From a virus: 64,000 nucleotides of DNA. The notes under the pieces are model-generated. The model ran no database searches. It was given only the letters and a program-made list of their open reading frames with translations, and was not told the origin of the DNA. The stretch covers positions 1 through 64,000 of the IMG/VR virus record IMGVR_UViG_3300037189_012887, one strand, 5' to 3'. Below, in pieces: positions 22,344 to 28,595 of the stretch. How positions within the stretch are numbered: the stretch's first letter is position 1; each line of letters opens with the position of its first letter. The translations under genes were made by a program, and so were the position numbers.

Positions 22344-22416
22344 TGGTTGCGGTCGCTGGTGACGCTCCAGTTCTCTAGCTTATGAGGCTAGCGTGGCACT
22401 TTTCCACTACCCCGCA
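22344..22416 (-). tRNA. tRNA-Met(CAT)-like, divergent
   Basis: The anticodon arm CTAGC-CTCATAA-GCTAG is perfect and the 3' end has A73 and CCA, but the T loop reads AGCGTCA, the D loop lacks GG, and two acceptor pairs are mismatched. It may be a specialised or decaying tRNA. Confidence 0.6.
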
Positions 22417-22422
22417 GTGAAC

Positions 22423-22716
22423 TCAATTCTGTTGGCAGACCCGACGCCAACCTACCTGATAGCCGTCCTCGTATACGGGACGCTTGAAGCAGATGACTAT
22501 TGGACCGTCTTCGTCCATCGGGTAGTCGTACCGCTGATAGTTGTTGTAGCGCTGGTAGTGATCGTAGTGATCGTACCGAGGGTGATTGATGGCCTCGTTG
22601 AGGATGGCACCTGCAAACAGACCACCTACGAACGGCCAAGGGTTGCCACCTGCATGGGCGGCCTGAGAGGTGACCAGAGTAGACACCAATGTAGTAACCA
22701 ATAAGAACTTCTTCAT
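22423..22716 (-). CDS. small secreted protein
   Basis: A 97-residue protein with a signal peptide (KKFLLVTTLVSTLVTSQAAHA, cleavage after about residue 22), a short glycine-rich hydrophobic stretch, a Tyr/His-rich repeat (YDHYDHYQRY) and a C-terminal VGWRRVCQ. Function unknown; probably periplasmic. The ATG at 22716 is preferred over an upstream GTG because AGGTGG lies upstream. Confidence 0.75.
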   Translation of the reverse strand: MKKFLLVTTLVSTLVTSQAAHAGGNPWPFVGGLFAGAILNEAINHPRYDHYDHYQRYNNYQRYDYPMDEDGPIVICFKRPVYEDGYQVGWRRVCQQN

Positions 22717-22725
22717 CTTCACCAC

Positions 22726-22890
22726 CTATCTAATTTGGCGTGGGCTACGCTCGTCTCAGGAGACTCCCGTTGTCTTAAGCGTGACCCCCACGCAGTCACG
22801 CAGCACTCCCCGAACAAGCTGGGCGGGCCCAGGTCCCAGACAGCCGCTAGGGAGTGCAGCGATCTAGCTAGTCGGCTCTTTAGCTCCGAC
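22726..22890. other. structured gene-free stretch
   Basis: No gene is visible. The segment contains pairing GCACTCC/GGAGTGC and AGTCGG/CCGACT, the latter followed by a T-rich run on the plus strand. It would be the leader of a transcript from the late promoter at 22898-22905. Confidence 0.35.
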
Positions 22891-22897
22891 TCATTTT

Positions 22898-22905
22898 TAT
22901 TTATA
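22898..22905 (-). promoter_or_regulatory. late promoter, TATAAATA
   Basis: Perfect late -10 element on the minus strand, upstream of the small secreted protein gene with an unusually long leader (about 175 bases). Confidence 0.6.
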
Positions 22906-22906
22906 C

Positions 22907-23149
22907 TCAGAAAGTGAATTTGCTAGGACACCGTGAGTGGTTACACACCATGCTTAAAGCAATAGTACGACCCATTGAGTCAGTGAACGACTTGCCGCAT
23001 ACCCGACAGCAGGCCTGCATCTCAGGGCTGGTCGGATAGGCAGGGATGCTCGGGAAGGGAACTGGAGGGAGCTGTGGCTTTATACCCCAGCCCTCGAGAT
23101 ACCCGTCCTTGAACCCGTCGCGGTACCCGTCTTTGTACTCTTCACTCAT
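22907..23149 (-). CDS. small protein with a zinc-finger-like cysteine set
   Basis: An 80-residue protein. The N-terminus has repeated YKDGYRDGFKDGY, the middle is proline-rich, and the C-terminus has CCRVCGKSF...CNHSRC, which could bind zinc. GGAGAG precedes the ATG. Unknown function; it follows the AAA ATPase gene. Confidence 0.75.
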   Translation of the reverse strand: MSEEYKDGYRDGFKDGYLEGWGIKPQLPPVPFPSIPAYPTSPEMQACCRVCGKSFTDSMGRTIALSMVCNHSRCPSKFTF

Positions 23150-23160
23150 CTTCTCTCTCC

Positions 23161-23994
23161 TCAGTTCTTGCAGCAGGTGACTCGGGCCACCTTGCGGAAG
23201 TTGGCGGCGCCCATCTTGCGGACGTCGGCGATCTTGATGACCATCCGGAGCGAGAGCTCGCGGAGGCGGTCCTGCTCTTCCTCGATGAAGGCGACGACGT
23301 CAGCCCGCTGACCAGCGTCGAGACCTGACAGGAGACCTGCGTCGATGACCTGCTTGATGCGGACCAGATAGTCACGCTTGGTCTTCATGGCCAAGTCGAT
23401 GTAGTGCGACCGAGACACGAGGGCCTGAAGGTGAGGGGCAAGCTTGTGACCCTTGTCGATCAGGGCATCGAAGTCGAGGTTGGTGATGAACACCACCGTG
23501 CCGTTGAAGGTGAACGACCGAGGCATGCGCTCACCGGTATCCTCGTCGATCAGGGAACCCTCAGCGCGCCAGCCGACACGACGGACACCGGTGGTGTCGC
23601 ATACCGCCTTGAGCAGGTTGAGGCTGATGTCGTCGAAGAACACCGAGTCGGCGTCGTCGAGCACCAACACCTGACCCTCGTTGGAGTGCTGGTACAGGAG
23701 CTTGTAGAGGCCGGTGGCACGAACGAAGCCCTTGACGAAGGTGTAGCGCTCACCGGTCGGGTCGATCTCGTTGAGGACCTGCTCGACCGTGTGGGACTTG
23801 CCGAGACCGGCAGGGCCCGAGACGATCATGGAGCGGCATGAGCCCATGGCACAGGCCTCGGTGAAGGTCGACAGGACCTCGAACCGCTCACCGATGCGCT
23901 TTGAGATCTGTTCGTCAGACTCGAACTTGACGACGTTGGTGAAGGAAGGAACCGACTTGGACTGGGACTTGCGAGCGTAGACACCACGTGGCAT
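23161..23994 (-). CDS. AAA-family ATPase
   Basis: A 277-residue P-loop ATPase. Walker A is GPAGLGKSHT (about residues 60-69), Walker B is VLVLDDADS (about 109-117), and VVFITNLDF is the sensor 1 strand (about 166). It is the largest gene of the minus-strand early region and has an AGGAG site and its own early promoter. A role in host takeover or DNA/protein remodelling is plausible but not shown. Confidence 0.87.
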   Translation of the reverse strand: MPRGVYARKSQSKSVPSFTNVVKFESDEQISKRIGERFEVLSTFTEACAMGSCRSMIVSGPAGLGKSHTVEQVLNEIDPTGERYTFVKGFVRATGLYKLLYQHSNEGQVLVLDDADSVFFDDISLNLLKAVCDTTGVRRVGWRAEGSLIDEDTGERMPRSFTFNGTVVFITNLDFDALIDKGHKLAPHLQALVSRSHYIDLAMKTKRDYLVRIKQVIDAGLLSGLDAGQRADVVAFIEEEQDRLRELSLRMVIKIADVRKMGAANFRKVARVTCCKN

Positions 23995-24023
23995 GAGATA
24001 GACTCCTGATTGACTATATTAAG

Positions 24024-24052
24024 ATCTTATCACAAGAACGAATTATTGTCAA
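24024..24052 (-). promoter_or_regulatory. early promoter
   Basis: TTGACA (complement 24047-24052), spacer 17, TAAGAT with TGA extension (complement 24024-24029). Confidence 0.85.
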
Positions 24053-24057
24053 CCACT

Positions 24058-24264
24058 TTATGCGGCGACCACCATCTTGTCGAGGTACTGCTCATCAGCG
24101 AAAGCCGACATCTCGAGGTCGAGCTCGTCAGCGAGGTTGCGGTACTCGCTCGCGATCTTGCGGATCTCGTAGCGGAGGTCATCCGCGTCGTAGAAGTACG
24201 TGTGTGAGCGGCGGACGAGAGACTCGAGACGCTCGGCGAGGTCGACTGCTTCATTGACTGTCAT
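24058..24264 (-). CDS. small hypothetical helical protein
   Basis: A 68-residue acidic, helix-rich protein of unknown function. The start at 24264 is the first ATG after an AAGGAAGGG site; upstream frame is leader sequence. Confidence 0.65.
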   Translation of the reverse strand: MTVNEAVDLAERLESLVRRSHTYFYDADDLRYEIRKIASEYRNLADELDLEMSAFADEQYLDKMVVAA

Positions 24265-24293
24265 TGCGTTATCCCTTCCTTGATTATGATATA

Positions 24294-24322
24294 ATCTTAT
24301 CACAAGAACGAATTATTGTCAA
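24294..24322 (-). promoter_or_regulatory. early promoter
   Basis: TTGACA (complement 24317-24322), spacer 17, TAAGAT (complement 24294-24299). The -35 box contains the stop codon of the gene upstream. Confidence 0.85.
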
Positions 24323-24540
24323 TAGGCTAAACCCTCGAAGAAGCGGATGTCGGCCTCGGACGCGTAGGGATCCATGGCACGGATGCGGCTCGTCAGAGCC
24401 TCCATGAGGCCGTCGATCTTGTCCTTGAGGGCAGCCGCCAGCCCATAGGCTTGACAGTCCATGGCGAACCCATAGTTGGCCTCCATGTGGTCCAGAGCGG
24501 CTCGGATCTGCTCGATAGTGAGGTCGTTGTACTTAGCCAT
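24319..24540 (-). CDS. small hypothetical protein
   Basis: A 73-residue, probably helical protein of unknown function. AGGAAAGGA precedes the ATG at 24540. Its TGA stop is part of the next promoter's TTGACA. Confidence 0.68.
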   Translation of the reverse strand: MAKYNDLTIEQIRAALDHMEANYGFAMDCQAYGLAAALKDKIDGLMEALTSRIRAMDPYASEADIRFFEGLAY

Positions 24541-24566
24541 GTCGGGTCCTTTCCTGATCATGATTA

Positions 24567-24595
24567 AATATACCATGGGATCGAATTATTGTCAA
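24567..24595 (-). promoter_or_regulatory. early promoter
   Basis: TTGACA (complement 24590-24595), spacer 17, TGG-TATATT (complement 24567-24572). Confidence 0.87.
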
Positions 24596-25008
24596 CCCTT
24601 AATTTCGTCGAGACGTTCGGCGAGGGATGAGTAGCCACCCTTGTATCCGGCCCGCTTGAACTTCCACTCGAGACCGTCGAATACGTAGAAGTAGTCCACA
24701 CCCTTGTGGGCGCCCTCCGCGTAGTGGAGTGAGTGGAAGTCCTTTGCATCCACACCACCCTCTCCACGGTCACGTCCGTAGGCCAGACACCACTCCTTGT
24801 TGGTCGGCTTATTGAAGTCCTGCTTCTCACCGATCTGAGTCCCGAGAGACGAGAGGTCGCCGAGTTCCATCAGGGACTCGACCTTCTCGATCGTGTCCCA
24901 GTAGTTCTTGAGAGTGACACCTACGCCCTCGATGTATCCATCGAAGTGGCAGTAGATGGCGGTGATGTTCGAGCCGTTGTCGAAAGCAATCATCGAGCGT
25001 GTTGACAT
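24592..25008 (-). CDS. conserved phage protein of the STRS...YCHFDGY type
   Basis: A 138-residue protein. The start MSTRSMIAFDNG followed by IYCHFDGYIEGVGVTLKNYW (about residues 16-36) is shared by many uncharacterised phage and bacterial proteins. Start at 25008 is preferred because the earlier frame overlaps the upstream gene; GAAGG lies 10 bases before it. Its stop is in the next -35 box. Confidence 0.78.
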   Translation of the reverse strand: MSTRSMIAFDNGSNITAIYCHFDGYIEGVGVTLKNYWDTIEKVESLMELGDLSSLGTQIGEKQDFNKPTNKEWCLAYGRDRGEGGVDAKDFHSLHYAEGAHKGVDYFYVFDGLEWKFKRAGYKGGYSSLAERLDEIKG

Positions 25009-25010
25009 GA

Positions 25011-25325
25011 TCAAGCAGCCTTCAGCATGTTGAGGGGAACGTTGTACAGTACAGTCGCAGGGACCGGCTGCATTCTGGAGTTGTATGCTCGGGTGTTCGG
25101 CATGAGACACTCGACCACGGCTTTCTTGACCTTGACAGACTTCAGAGTACCGTTGTAGGTGACGCCCTTGTGAGTAAAGACGACGGGCATGCCGGCCTTG
25201 AAGGAGTACTTTGCAAGCTTAGAAAGCTTCTCGCGGCGGAACTTCATCGCCTCCATGAGATTCTCGAGTTGGTCTTGAGTGGCGTCGAGGGTGACGAAGG
25301 AGAGAACGGTATTGAAGTCGGTCAT
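25011..25325 (-). CDS. small protein with a KOW/SH3-like core
   Basis: A 104-residue protein. KAGMPVVFTHKGVTYNGTLKSVK (about residues 42-64) reads as a small beta-barrel like KOW or SH3 domains. AAGGAA lies 8 bases before the ATG. Function unknown; it may bind RNA, ribosome or polymerase. Confidence 0.68.
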   Translation of the reverse strand: MTDFNTVLSFVTLDATQDQLENLMEAMKFRREKLSKLAKYSFKAGMPVVFTHKGVTYNGTLKSVKVKKAVVECLMPNTRAYNSRMQPVPATVLYNVPLNMLKAA

Positions 25326-25355
25326 GGTGTTTTCCTTAGTTGTCATCATAAGAAG

Positions 25356-25384
25356 ATATTACCACAGGTAGGATTAAATGTCAA
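25356..25384 (-). promoter_or_regulatory. early promoter
   Basis: TTGACA (complement 25379-25384), spacer 17, TGG-TAATAT (complement 25356-25361). Confidence 0.87.
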
Positions 25385-25568
25385 CCGTCTTTGGTGAGGA
25401 GAAGAGGACGGTCTCGTGGATCTGGAAGTCGGTCTTGGTGTAGTCGACGTGGTGACGGCCGTAGTCGTGGGCACCAGCCCACGAGTCGAACACCATCGGG
25501 TTACCGATCATGCGCCCGAACGACCGGTCGGTGCCGACCTTGTGGAACGTGAGGATGTAGTATGTCAT
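25374..25568 (-). CDS. small hypothetical protein
   Basis: A 64-residue protein, Tyr/His/Phe-rich, unknown function. AAGGAAGGG precedes the ATG. The last codons read through the next -35 box. Confidence 0.66.
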   Translation of the reverse strand: MTYYILTFHKVGTDRSFGRMIGNPMVFDSWAGAHDYGRHHVDYTKTDFQIHETVLFSSPKTVDI

Positions 25569-25597
25569 GTCGGTAGCCCTTCCTTGATTATGATATT

Positions 25598-25626
25598 ATA
25601 TTATCATGAGAAAGAATTTTTGTCAA
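25598..25626 (-). promoter_or_regulatory. early promoter
   Basis: TTGACA (complement 25621-25626), spacer 17, TGA-TAATAT (complement 25598-25603). Confidence 0.87.
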
Positions 25627-25635
25627 CTCATCCAA

Positions 25636-25667
25636 GGCATACCTGCCATGACGAGAAGTCATACCTC
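25636..25667 (-). repeat. intergenic hairpin repeat, copy 1
   Basis: Minus-strand GAGGTATGAC-TTCTC-GTCATGG followed by AGGTATGCC. Contains the stop of the upstream gene. Other copies: 26081-26110, 27781-27815, 28163-28194, 28866-28897 and 29498-29529. Confidence 0.8.
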
Positions 25668-25847
25668 GACGGCCTTGATGCCGTGGATGACGAGCTCGTA
25701 GGAGCGGTCGTGGGCGTACTTCTTGATCTTGGCCTGAAGGTCGGCGACTCGAGAGTCGAGAGCCTCACGGGTGTCGTATGTCTCAGTCCACTCGTCGGCA
25801 CTCTCTGGATCCCGCTGGCTCAGGGTGATCTCGTACTTGGTGGTCAT
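25659..25847 (-). CDS. small hypothetical protein
   Basis: A 62-residue protein (starts MTTKYEITLSQRD), probably an alpha/beta unit with an acidic helix. AGAAGGG precedes the ATG at 25847. Ends inside hairpin repeat copy 1. Confidence 0.66.
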   Translation of the reverse strand: MTTKYEITLSQRDPESADEWTETYDTREALDSRVADLQAKIKKYAHDRSYELVIHGIKAVEV

Positions 25848-25876
25848 GTCGGTATCCCTTCTCTGATTATGATATG

Positions 25877-25905
25877 ATCTTATCATGAGAACGAATTATT
25901 GTCAA
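25877..25905 (-). promoter_or_regulatory. early promoter
   Basis: TTGACA (complement 25900-25905), spacer 17, TGA-TAAGAT (complement 25877-25882). Confidence 0.87.
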
Positions 25906-26015
25906 CCCTTCTGCCGAGCCTTCTTGCGGTCATAGGAGCCCTTGCCCCTGCGGGGCTTGACGACTCGTTGACGGTACTTGGACTCGGCGAGGGCCTTGGC
26001 ATATGGGCAGCGCAT
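25902..26015 (-). CDS. arfA: ArfA-like alternative ribosome-rescue factor
   Basis: A 37-residue protein. YRQRVVKPRRGKGSYDRKK (residues 14-32) matches the ArfA core FRQRVEKNKKGKGSYMRK, including the GKGSY block that enters the empty mRNA channel of stalled ribosomes. Known ArfA recruits RF2 to release nonstop peptides; its active form is also C-terminally shortened, as here. AAGGAAGGA precedes the ATG and the gene has its own early promoter. Host ArfA is typical of beta- and gammaproteobacteria, so a copy in this phage is notable. Confidence 0.8.
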   Translation of the reverse strand: MRCPYAKALAESKYRQRVVKPRRGKGSYDRKKARQKG

Positions 26016-26042
26016 GACTCGTTCCTTCCTGATCATGATGTT

Positions 26043-26071
26043 ATCCTATCATGGAAACGATTTTTTGTCAA
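26043..26071 (-). promoter_or_regulatory. early promoter
   Basis: TTGACA (complement 26066-26071), spacer 17, TGA-TAGGAT (complement 26043-26048); drives the ArfA-like gene. Confidence 0.85.
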
Positions 26072-26080
26072 CTCATCCAA

Positions 26081-26110
26081 GGCATACCTGCCATGACGAG
26101 AAGTCATGGC
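26081..26110 (-). repeat. intergenic hairpin repeat, copy 2
   Basis: Nearly identical to copy 1 over 30 bases. It contains the stop of the gene at 26104. Confidence 0.8.
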
Positions 26111-26286
26111 TCATTGATCTCTTCCTCGTAGGTAAACACCCAGTAACCGACGGGGCTGGGCTTCCCCATGTAGGTAGGCAGGGTCAGGGGCTTGACGTTG
26201 TACTTGCGGATGAGCATGGCAAGGTAGGCATGACCCTGAGCCTCCGTGAACGTATCCCTAGACCTAATCACTTTCTTCTTCTTCAT
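26104..26286 (-). CDS. small hypothetical protein
   Basis: A 60-residue basic protein (starts MKKKKVIRSRD) of unknown function. The ATG at 26286 overlaps the stop of a 20-residue membrane peptide (ATGA), so translation is probably coupled. A GTG start at 26343 in the same frame is possible. Confidence 0.6.
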   Translation of the reverse strand: MKKKKVIRSRDTFTEAQGHAYLAMLIRKYNVKPLTLPTYMGKPSPVGYWVFTYEEEINEP

Positions 26287-26345
26287 CTCGACCAATACAC
26301 CAGCAACACGACCAACACGACGACCAGATGGAGGGCCAGCCACAC
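26283..26345 (-). CDS. membrane micropeptide 3
   Basis: A GTG-initiated 20-residue peptide, LALHLVVVLVVLLVYW in the centre, enough for one transmembrane helix. GGGAG lies upstream and the start comes 3 bases after the stop of micropeptide 2. Hydrophobicity partly reflects CTGGTC-type DNA repeats here, so expression needs proof. Confidence 0.5.
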   Translation of the reverse strand: MWLALHLVVVLVVLLVYWSR

Positions 26346-26348
26346 GAC

Positions 26349-26408
26349 TCAGCTCCCTATTATCAAGAACGATACCAGTATGAACACCATTATAGAGAGC
26401 AGACCCAT
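26349..26408 (-). CDS. membrane micropeptide 2
   Basis: A 19-residue peptide, LLSIMVFILVSFLIIG in the centre, one likely transmembrane helix. The ATG comes 3 bases after the stop of micropeptide 1, and GGGGTAGG lies upstream. Confidence 0.5.
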   Translation of the reverse strand: MGLLSIMVFILVSFLIIGS

Positions 26409-26411
26409 GAC

Positions 26412-26483
26412 CTACCCCACGACCAGCAAGTAGACCAGACCACCCAGCACGACCAGCTCCAGTATAGAGACCAGACTACTCAT
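26412..26483 (-). CDS. membrane micropeptide 1
   Basis: A 23-residue peptide ending ELVVLGGLVYLLVVG, one likely transmembrane helix. The ATG overlaps the end of the ribbon-helix-helix gene (GATGAGTAG), a re-initiation arrangement. Confidence 0.5.
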   Translation of the reverse strand: MSSLVSILELVVLGGLVYLLVVG

Positions 26484-26811
26484 CGAGAAGCTTCCTACTG
26501 ACAGCAGTCCAACCCATCAGGTCTTCCGACCTACGAGTATGACCTACCGGCGGAGCTGACAATCGACCCGGAACGCTACCCGGCTCACGACCTGCACTGT
26601 ACCTCTCCCGAAGATATACTCCGACAGCTTCACGAATACAAGCAGAAGGATCCTTACCAATAGACACCGCGTAGTCATACAGCCTCTCGTACAAGATCTC
26701 GTTCATTCTAAAGGATACGATACGGTTCTCCATACCACGCTTATTAGTATAGAAAGTAGTAGCCTCGTCGTGCTTTCGATGCTTCCTAGGCTTATCTTCC
26801 CTCTTACGCAT
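26476..26811 (-). CDS. ribbon-helix-helix DNA-binding protein
   Basis: A 111-residue protein. Residues about 28-71 (RIVSFRMNEILYERLYDYA, then PSACIREAVGVYLRERY) read as a beta strand plus two helices of the MetJ/Arc fold, used by dimeric repressors. The start at 26811 has a GGGAAAG site; an in-frame ATG at 26898 would add a hydrophobic glycine-rich segment but has no ribosome site. It heads a run of coupled micro-genes and may regulate them. Confidence 0.72.
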   Translation of the reverse strand: MRKREDKPRKHRKHDEATTFYTNKRGMENRIVSFRMNEILYERLYDYAVSIGKDPSACIREAVGVYLRERYSAGREPGSVPGRLSAPPVGHTRRSEDLMGWTAVSRKLLDE

Positions 26812-27129
26812 ATAGTCTTTCCCTATAAAGAAACAAACGGCACCTATAAAGATACCAATACAATGACCAGAGTATAGACCAGCATCGATACCAGCCATTA
26901 GACCAGCATGTAGACCAATAGAATGGCCTACAGTTGGGCCTATTCTTAGATCAGAACACTGATCCTCCTGACCTATTTATTAAAAAAGGCCAAAGTTTGT
27001 AATACTAGTATGACTATGCCTCCGGCAGCCCAGAGCCAACTAGGCCACCAGAGAGCACACCTATATAGCGGCCAGAACAGTAACCTGCACTGAGACCTAA
27101 AGAGAGACCAGTAATCGCGCCAGATCTAG
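26812..27129. other. low-complexity stretch rich in CCAG/CTGGTC motifs
   Basis: No certain gene. The minus strand holds two frames rich in GxxxG-type glycine spacing (about 26812-26960 and 27014-27129) without good starts, an AGGAGG followed by hairpin GATCAG/CTGATC near 26950-26972, and an AATAAATA element at 26974-26981. It may encode further membrane peptides with unusual starts or be degenerate. Confidence 0.35.
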
Positions 27130-27444
27130 TCAGTTGTACGTGCGCACTTCTGCTAAGTACACGTCGAACCGAGAGCCGTGCTCTTTGCGGATGCACTGAG
27201 AAGACCAGCGGTAGTACAGACCACCGCGGCGGTAGAGTGAAGCAAAGGGAGAGTCCTTGCCGAGACGAGCCCGCACTACTACACGGAACCGCTTGGTGTA
27301 CATCTTGGGCTTACCCTTCGACTCGGCCACGATCTCCTCGGCCTTCTGCTCGAGGCCCATGAGCTTGGCCTTGACTTTCAGGTCGGCGATGCGAGTGTCA
27401 GAGAGGTCGGTCGTGGTGAACCGGTAGGCGGAGGTGCGAGTCAT
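27130..27444 (-). CDS. hypothetical protein
   Basis: A 104-residue basic protein of unknown function. The start at 27444 follows AAGGAAA; upstream frame overlaps the promoter. A central basic strand-rich part (KRFRVVVRARLG) may contact nucleic acid. Confidence 0.68.
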   Translation of the reverse strand: MTRTSAYRFTTTDLSDTRIADLKVKAKLMGLEQKAEEIVAESKGKPKMYTKRFRVVVRARLGKDSPFASLYRRGGLYYRWSSQCIRKEHGSRFDVYLAEVRTYN

Positions 27445-27472
27445 GCAGTGTTTCCTTACTGTTGATAGAATC

Positions 27473-27500
27473 ATTATACCATATTTGGATTAAATGTCAA
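27473..27500 (-). promoter_or_regulatory. early promoter
   Basis: TTGACA (complement 27495-27500), spacer 16, TATAAT (complement 27473-27478). Confidence 0.87.
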
Positions 27501-27516
27501 GGCACTTGTTCAGTGC

Positions 27517-27717
27517 TTAACCCATATCGTTGAGGCCGGACTCGACCTCGTCGGCCACTCTGAGTACGATCTGGCCGACGACGGGCATGAGCTTGTCCTC
27601 GAGGGCTCCGGTGAGCGAGTCGAGGAAGTAGTCGTCGAACTCGTAGGAGGCCTTGTTGAACGCGTTGAGGATGGCCTCCGTGACCGGTATCCGGAGAGTG
27701 ACTGTGATCTCTTTCAT
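27517..27717 (-). CDS. small hypothetical acidic protein
   Basis: A 66-residue acidic protein, probably one strand plus two helices. AAGGAAAGGG precedes the ATG. Unknown function. Confidence 0.67.
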   Translation of the reverse strand: MKEITVTLRIPVTEAILNAFNKASYEFDDYFLDSLTGALEDKLMPVVGQIVLRVADEVESGLNDMG

Positions 27718-27744
27718 GGGTAACCCTTTCCTTGATTATGATTA

Positions 27745-27773
27745 AATCTATCACGGTTCTCATTATTTGTACA
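27745..27773 (-). promoter_or_regulatory. early promoter with changed -35
   Basis: TAGATT (complement 27745-27750) and TGTACA instead of TTGACA (complement 27768-27773), spacer 17. Probably weaker than its relatives. Confidence 0.65.
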
Positions 27774-27780
27774 CCACCTT

Positions 27781-27843
27781 TTAGGCATAGGTGGTATGAC
27801 TTTTTTGCATACCTCCGGAGGCGCGCAGGTCCAGCGTTCCCAT
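27781..27843 (-). CDS. 20-residue micropeptide, paralogue A
   Basis: Starts MGTLDLRASGGM and ends TTYA; GGGAG lies 4 bases before the ATG and a strong early promoter about 30 bases upstream serves only this frame. It shares 12 of 20 residues with paralogue B at 28160-28222. Its 3' half overlaps the hairpin repeat (copy 3). It may be a leader peptide or a functional small protein. Confidence 0.5.
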   Translation of the reverse strand: MGTLDLRASGGMQKSHTTYA

Positions 27844-27877
27844 TCTACTCCCTTTCGGGTATCTTTGAATTAAGAAT

Positions 27878-27906
27878 ATAGTATCACAAGAAAGATTATT
27901 TGTCAA
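27878..27906 (-). promoter_or_regulatory. early promoter
   Basis: TTGACA (complement 27901-27906), spacer 17, TACTAT (complement 27878-27883); first frame downstream is micropeptide A. Confidence 0.85.
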
Positions 27907-27909
27907 CCC

Positions 27910-28098
27910 TTATTTCTCGAGGTCGACGATCTTTTCCTCGATTGAGGAGATGACTTCCTCGATGGCGCAGTGGAGGTCGTAGCACTCGATGGCCTCAGAG
28001 TCTTGAGTGTCGACGAAGGCAGCCTGCATTTGGGAGTCCGCGGCGTCGAGGATGTCGATGGCGTTTTTGAGGAGGGCGATGCGTTCGAGGTTTGTCAT
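27910..28098 (-). CDS. small hypothetical acidic protein
   Basis: A 62-residue acidic helical protein (starts MTNLERIALLKNAIDIL). AGGAAAGGA precedes the ATG at 28098. Unknown function. Confidence 0.67.
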   Translation of the reverse strand: MTNLERIALLKNAIDILDAADSQMQAAFVDTQDSEAIECYDLHCAIEEVISSIEEKIVDLEK

Positions 28099-28124
28099 GT
28101 TTGGTCCTTTCCTGATCATGATTA

Positions 28125-28153
28125 AATCTATCACGGTTCCAATTATCTGTCAA
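28125..28153 (-). promoter_or_regulatory. early promoter
   Basis: TTGACA (complement 28148-28153), spacer 17, TGA-TAGATT (complement 28125-28130). Confidence 0.85.
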
Positions 28154-28159
28154 CTCATT

Positions 28160-28222
28160 TCAGGCATACCTGCCATGACGAGAAGTCATACCTCTGGAAG
28201 CGCGCAGGGCCGACGTTCCCAT
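28160..28222 (-). CDS. 20-residue micropeptide, paralogue B
   Basis: Starts MGTSALRASRGM and ends GRYA; AAGGGG abuts the ATG and a dedicated early promoter lies about 20 bases upstream. Related to paralogue A. The 3' half is hairpin repeat copy 4 (28163-28194). Confidence 0.52.
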   Translation of the reverse strand: MGTSALRASRGMTSRHGRYA

Positions 28223-28239
28223 CCCCTTGGATTAAGATA

Positions 28240-28268
28240 ATAGTATCACAGATTCGAATAAATGTCAA
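28240..28268 (-). promoter_or_regulatory. early promoter
   Basis: TTGACA (complement 28263-28268), spacer 17, TACTAT (complement 28240-28245); drives micropeptide B. Confidence 0.86.
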
Positions 28269-28465
28269 CCCCCCTATCTCGATAGACTGTGTTCTGGAGA
28301 GAGGCCTCAAAAATGGGCCGAAAACAGCCCTGAAAACCCTGCATTGAGGCCCAAAACCCAGGGTTTCGAGGCCTTTTTTGGGCCGTTTTTGAGGCACTTC
28401 CAGAAACCCTGCACAGCACTGCTCTGGGTAGGGTACCATGGCTGGCCCGTGTAGAACCCTGCGTT
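28269..28465. repeat. gene-free stretch with inverted and direct repeats
   Basis: Four GCAGGGTT-like direct repeats (minus strand) and long imperfect inverted repeats of GCCTCAAAAA with GGCCC cores fill about 200 bases with no credible gene. It may be a large terminator-like structure or a replication element near the strand switch. Confidence 0.5.
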
Positions 28466-28594
28466 CTATCGCGAGAGGCTGTAGACGCACACGGAGTGGG
28501 AGTGGCTGACCTCGCACTGGGCCATGGAGCCGTCGTCGCGGAGGACGAGGTAGACGGAGGCGAGGATGCCGAGGACGATGAGGAGCTTGGCCAT
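28466..28594 (-). CDS. small membrane/secreted protein
   Basis: A 42-residue protein with an N-terminal hydrophobic helix (LLIVLGILASVYLVL) and a C-terminal half with two cysteines (QCEVSHSHSVCVYSL). Similar short proteins occur in alphaproteobacterial phages. AAAGG lies 8 bases before the ATG; the gene follows the upstream stop by one base. Confidence 0.72.
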   Translation of the reverse strand: MAKLLIVLGILASVYLVLRDDGSMAQCEVSHSHSVCVYSLSR

Positions 28595-28595
28595 G

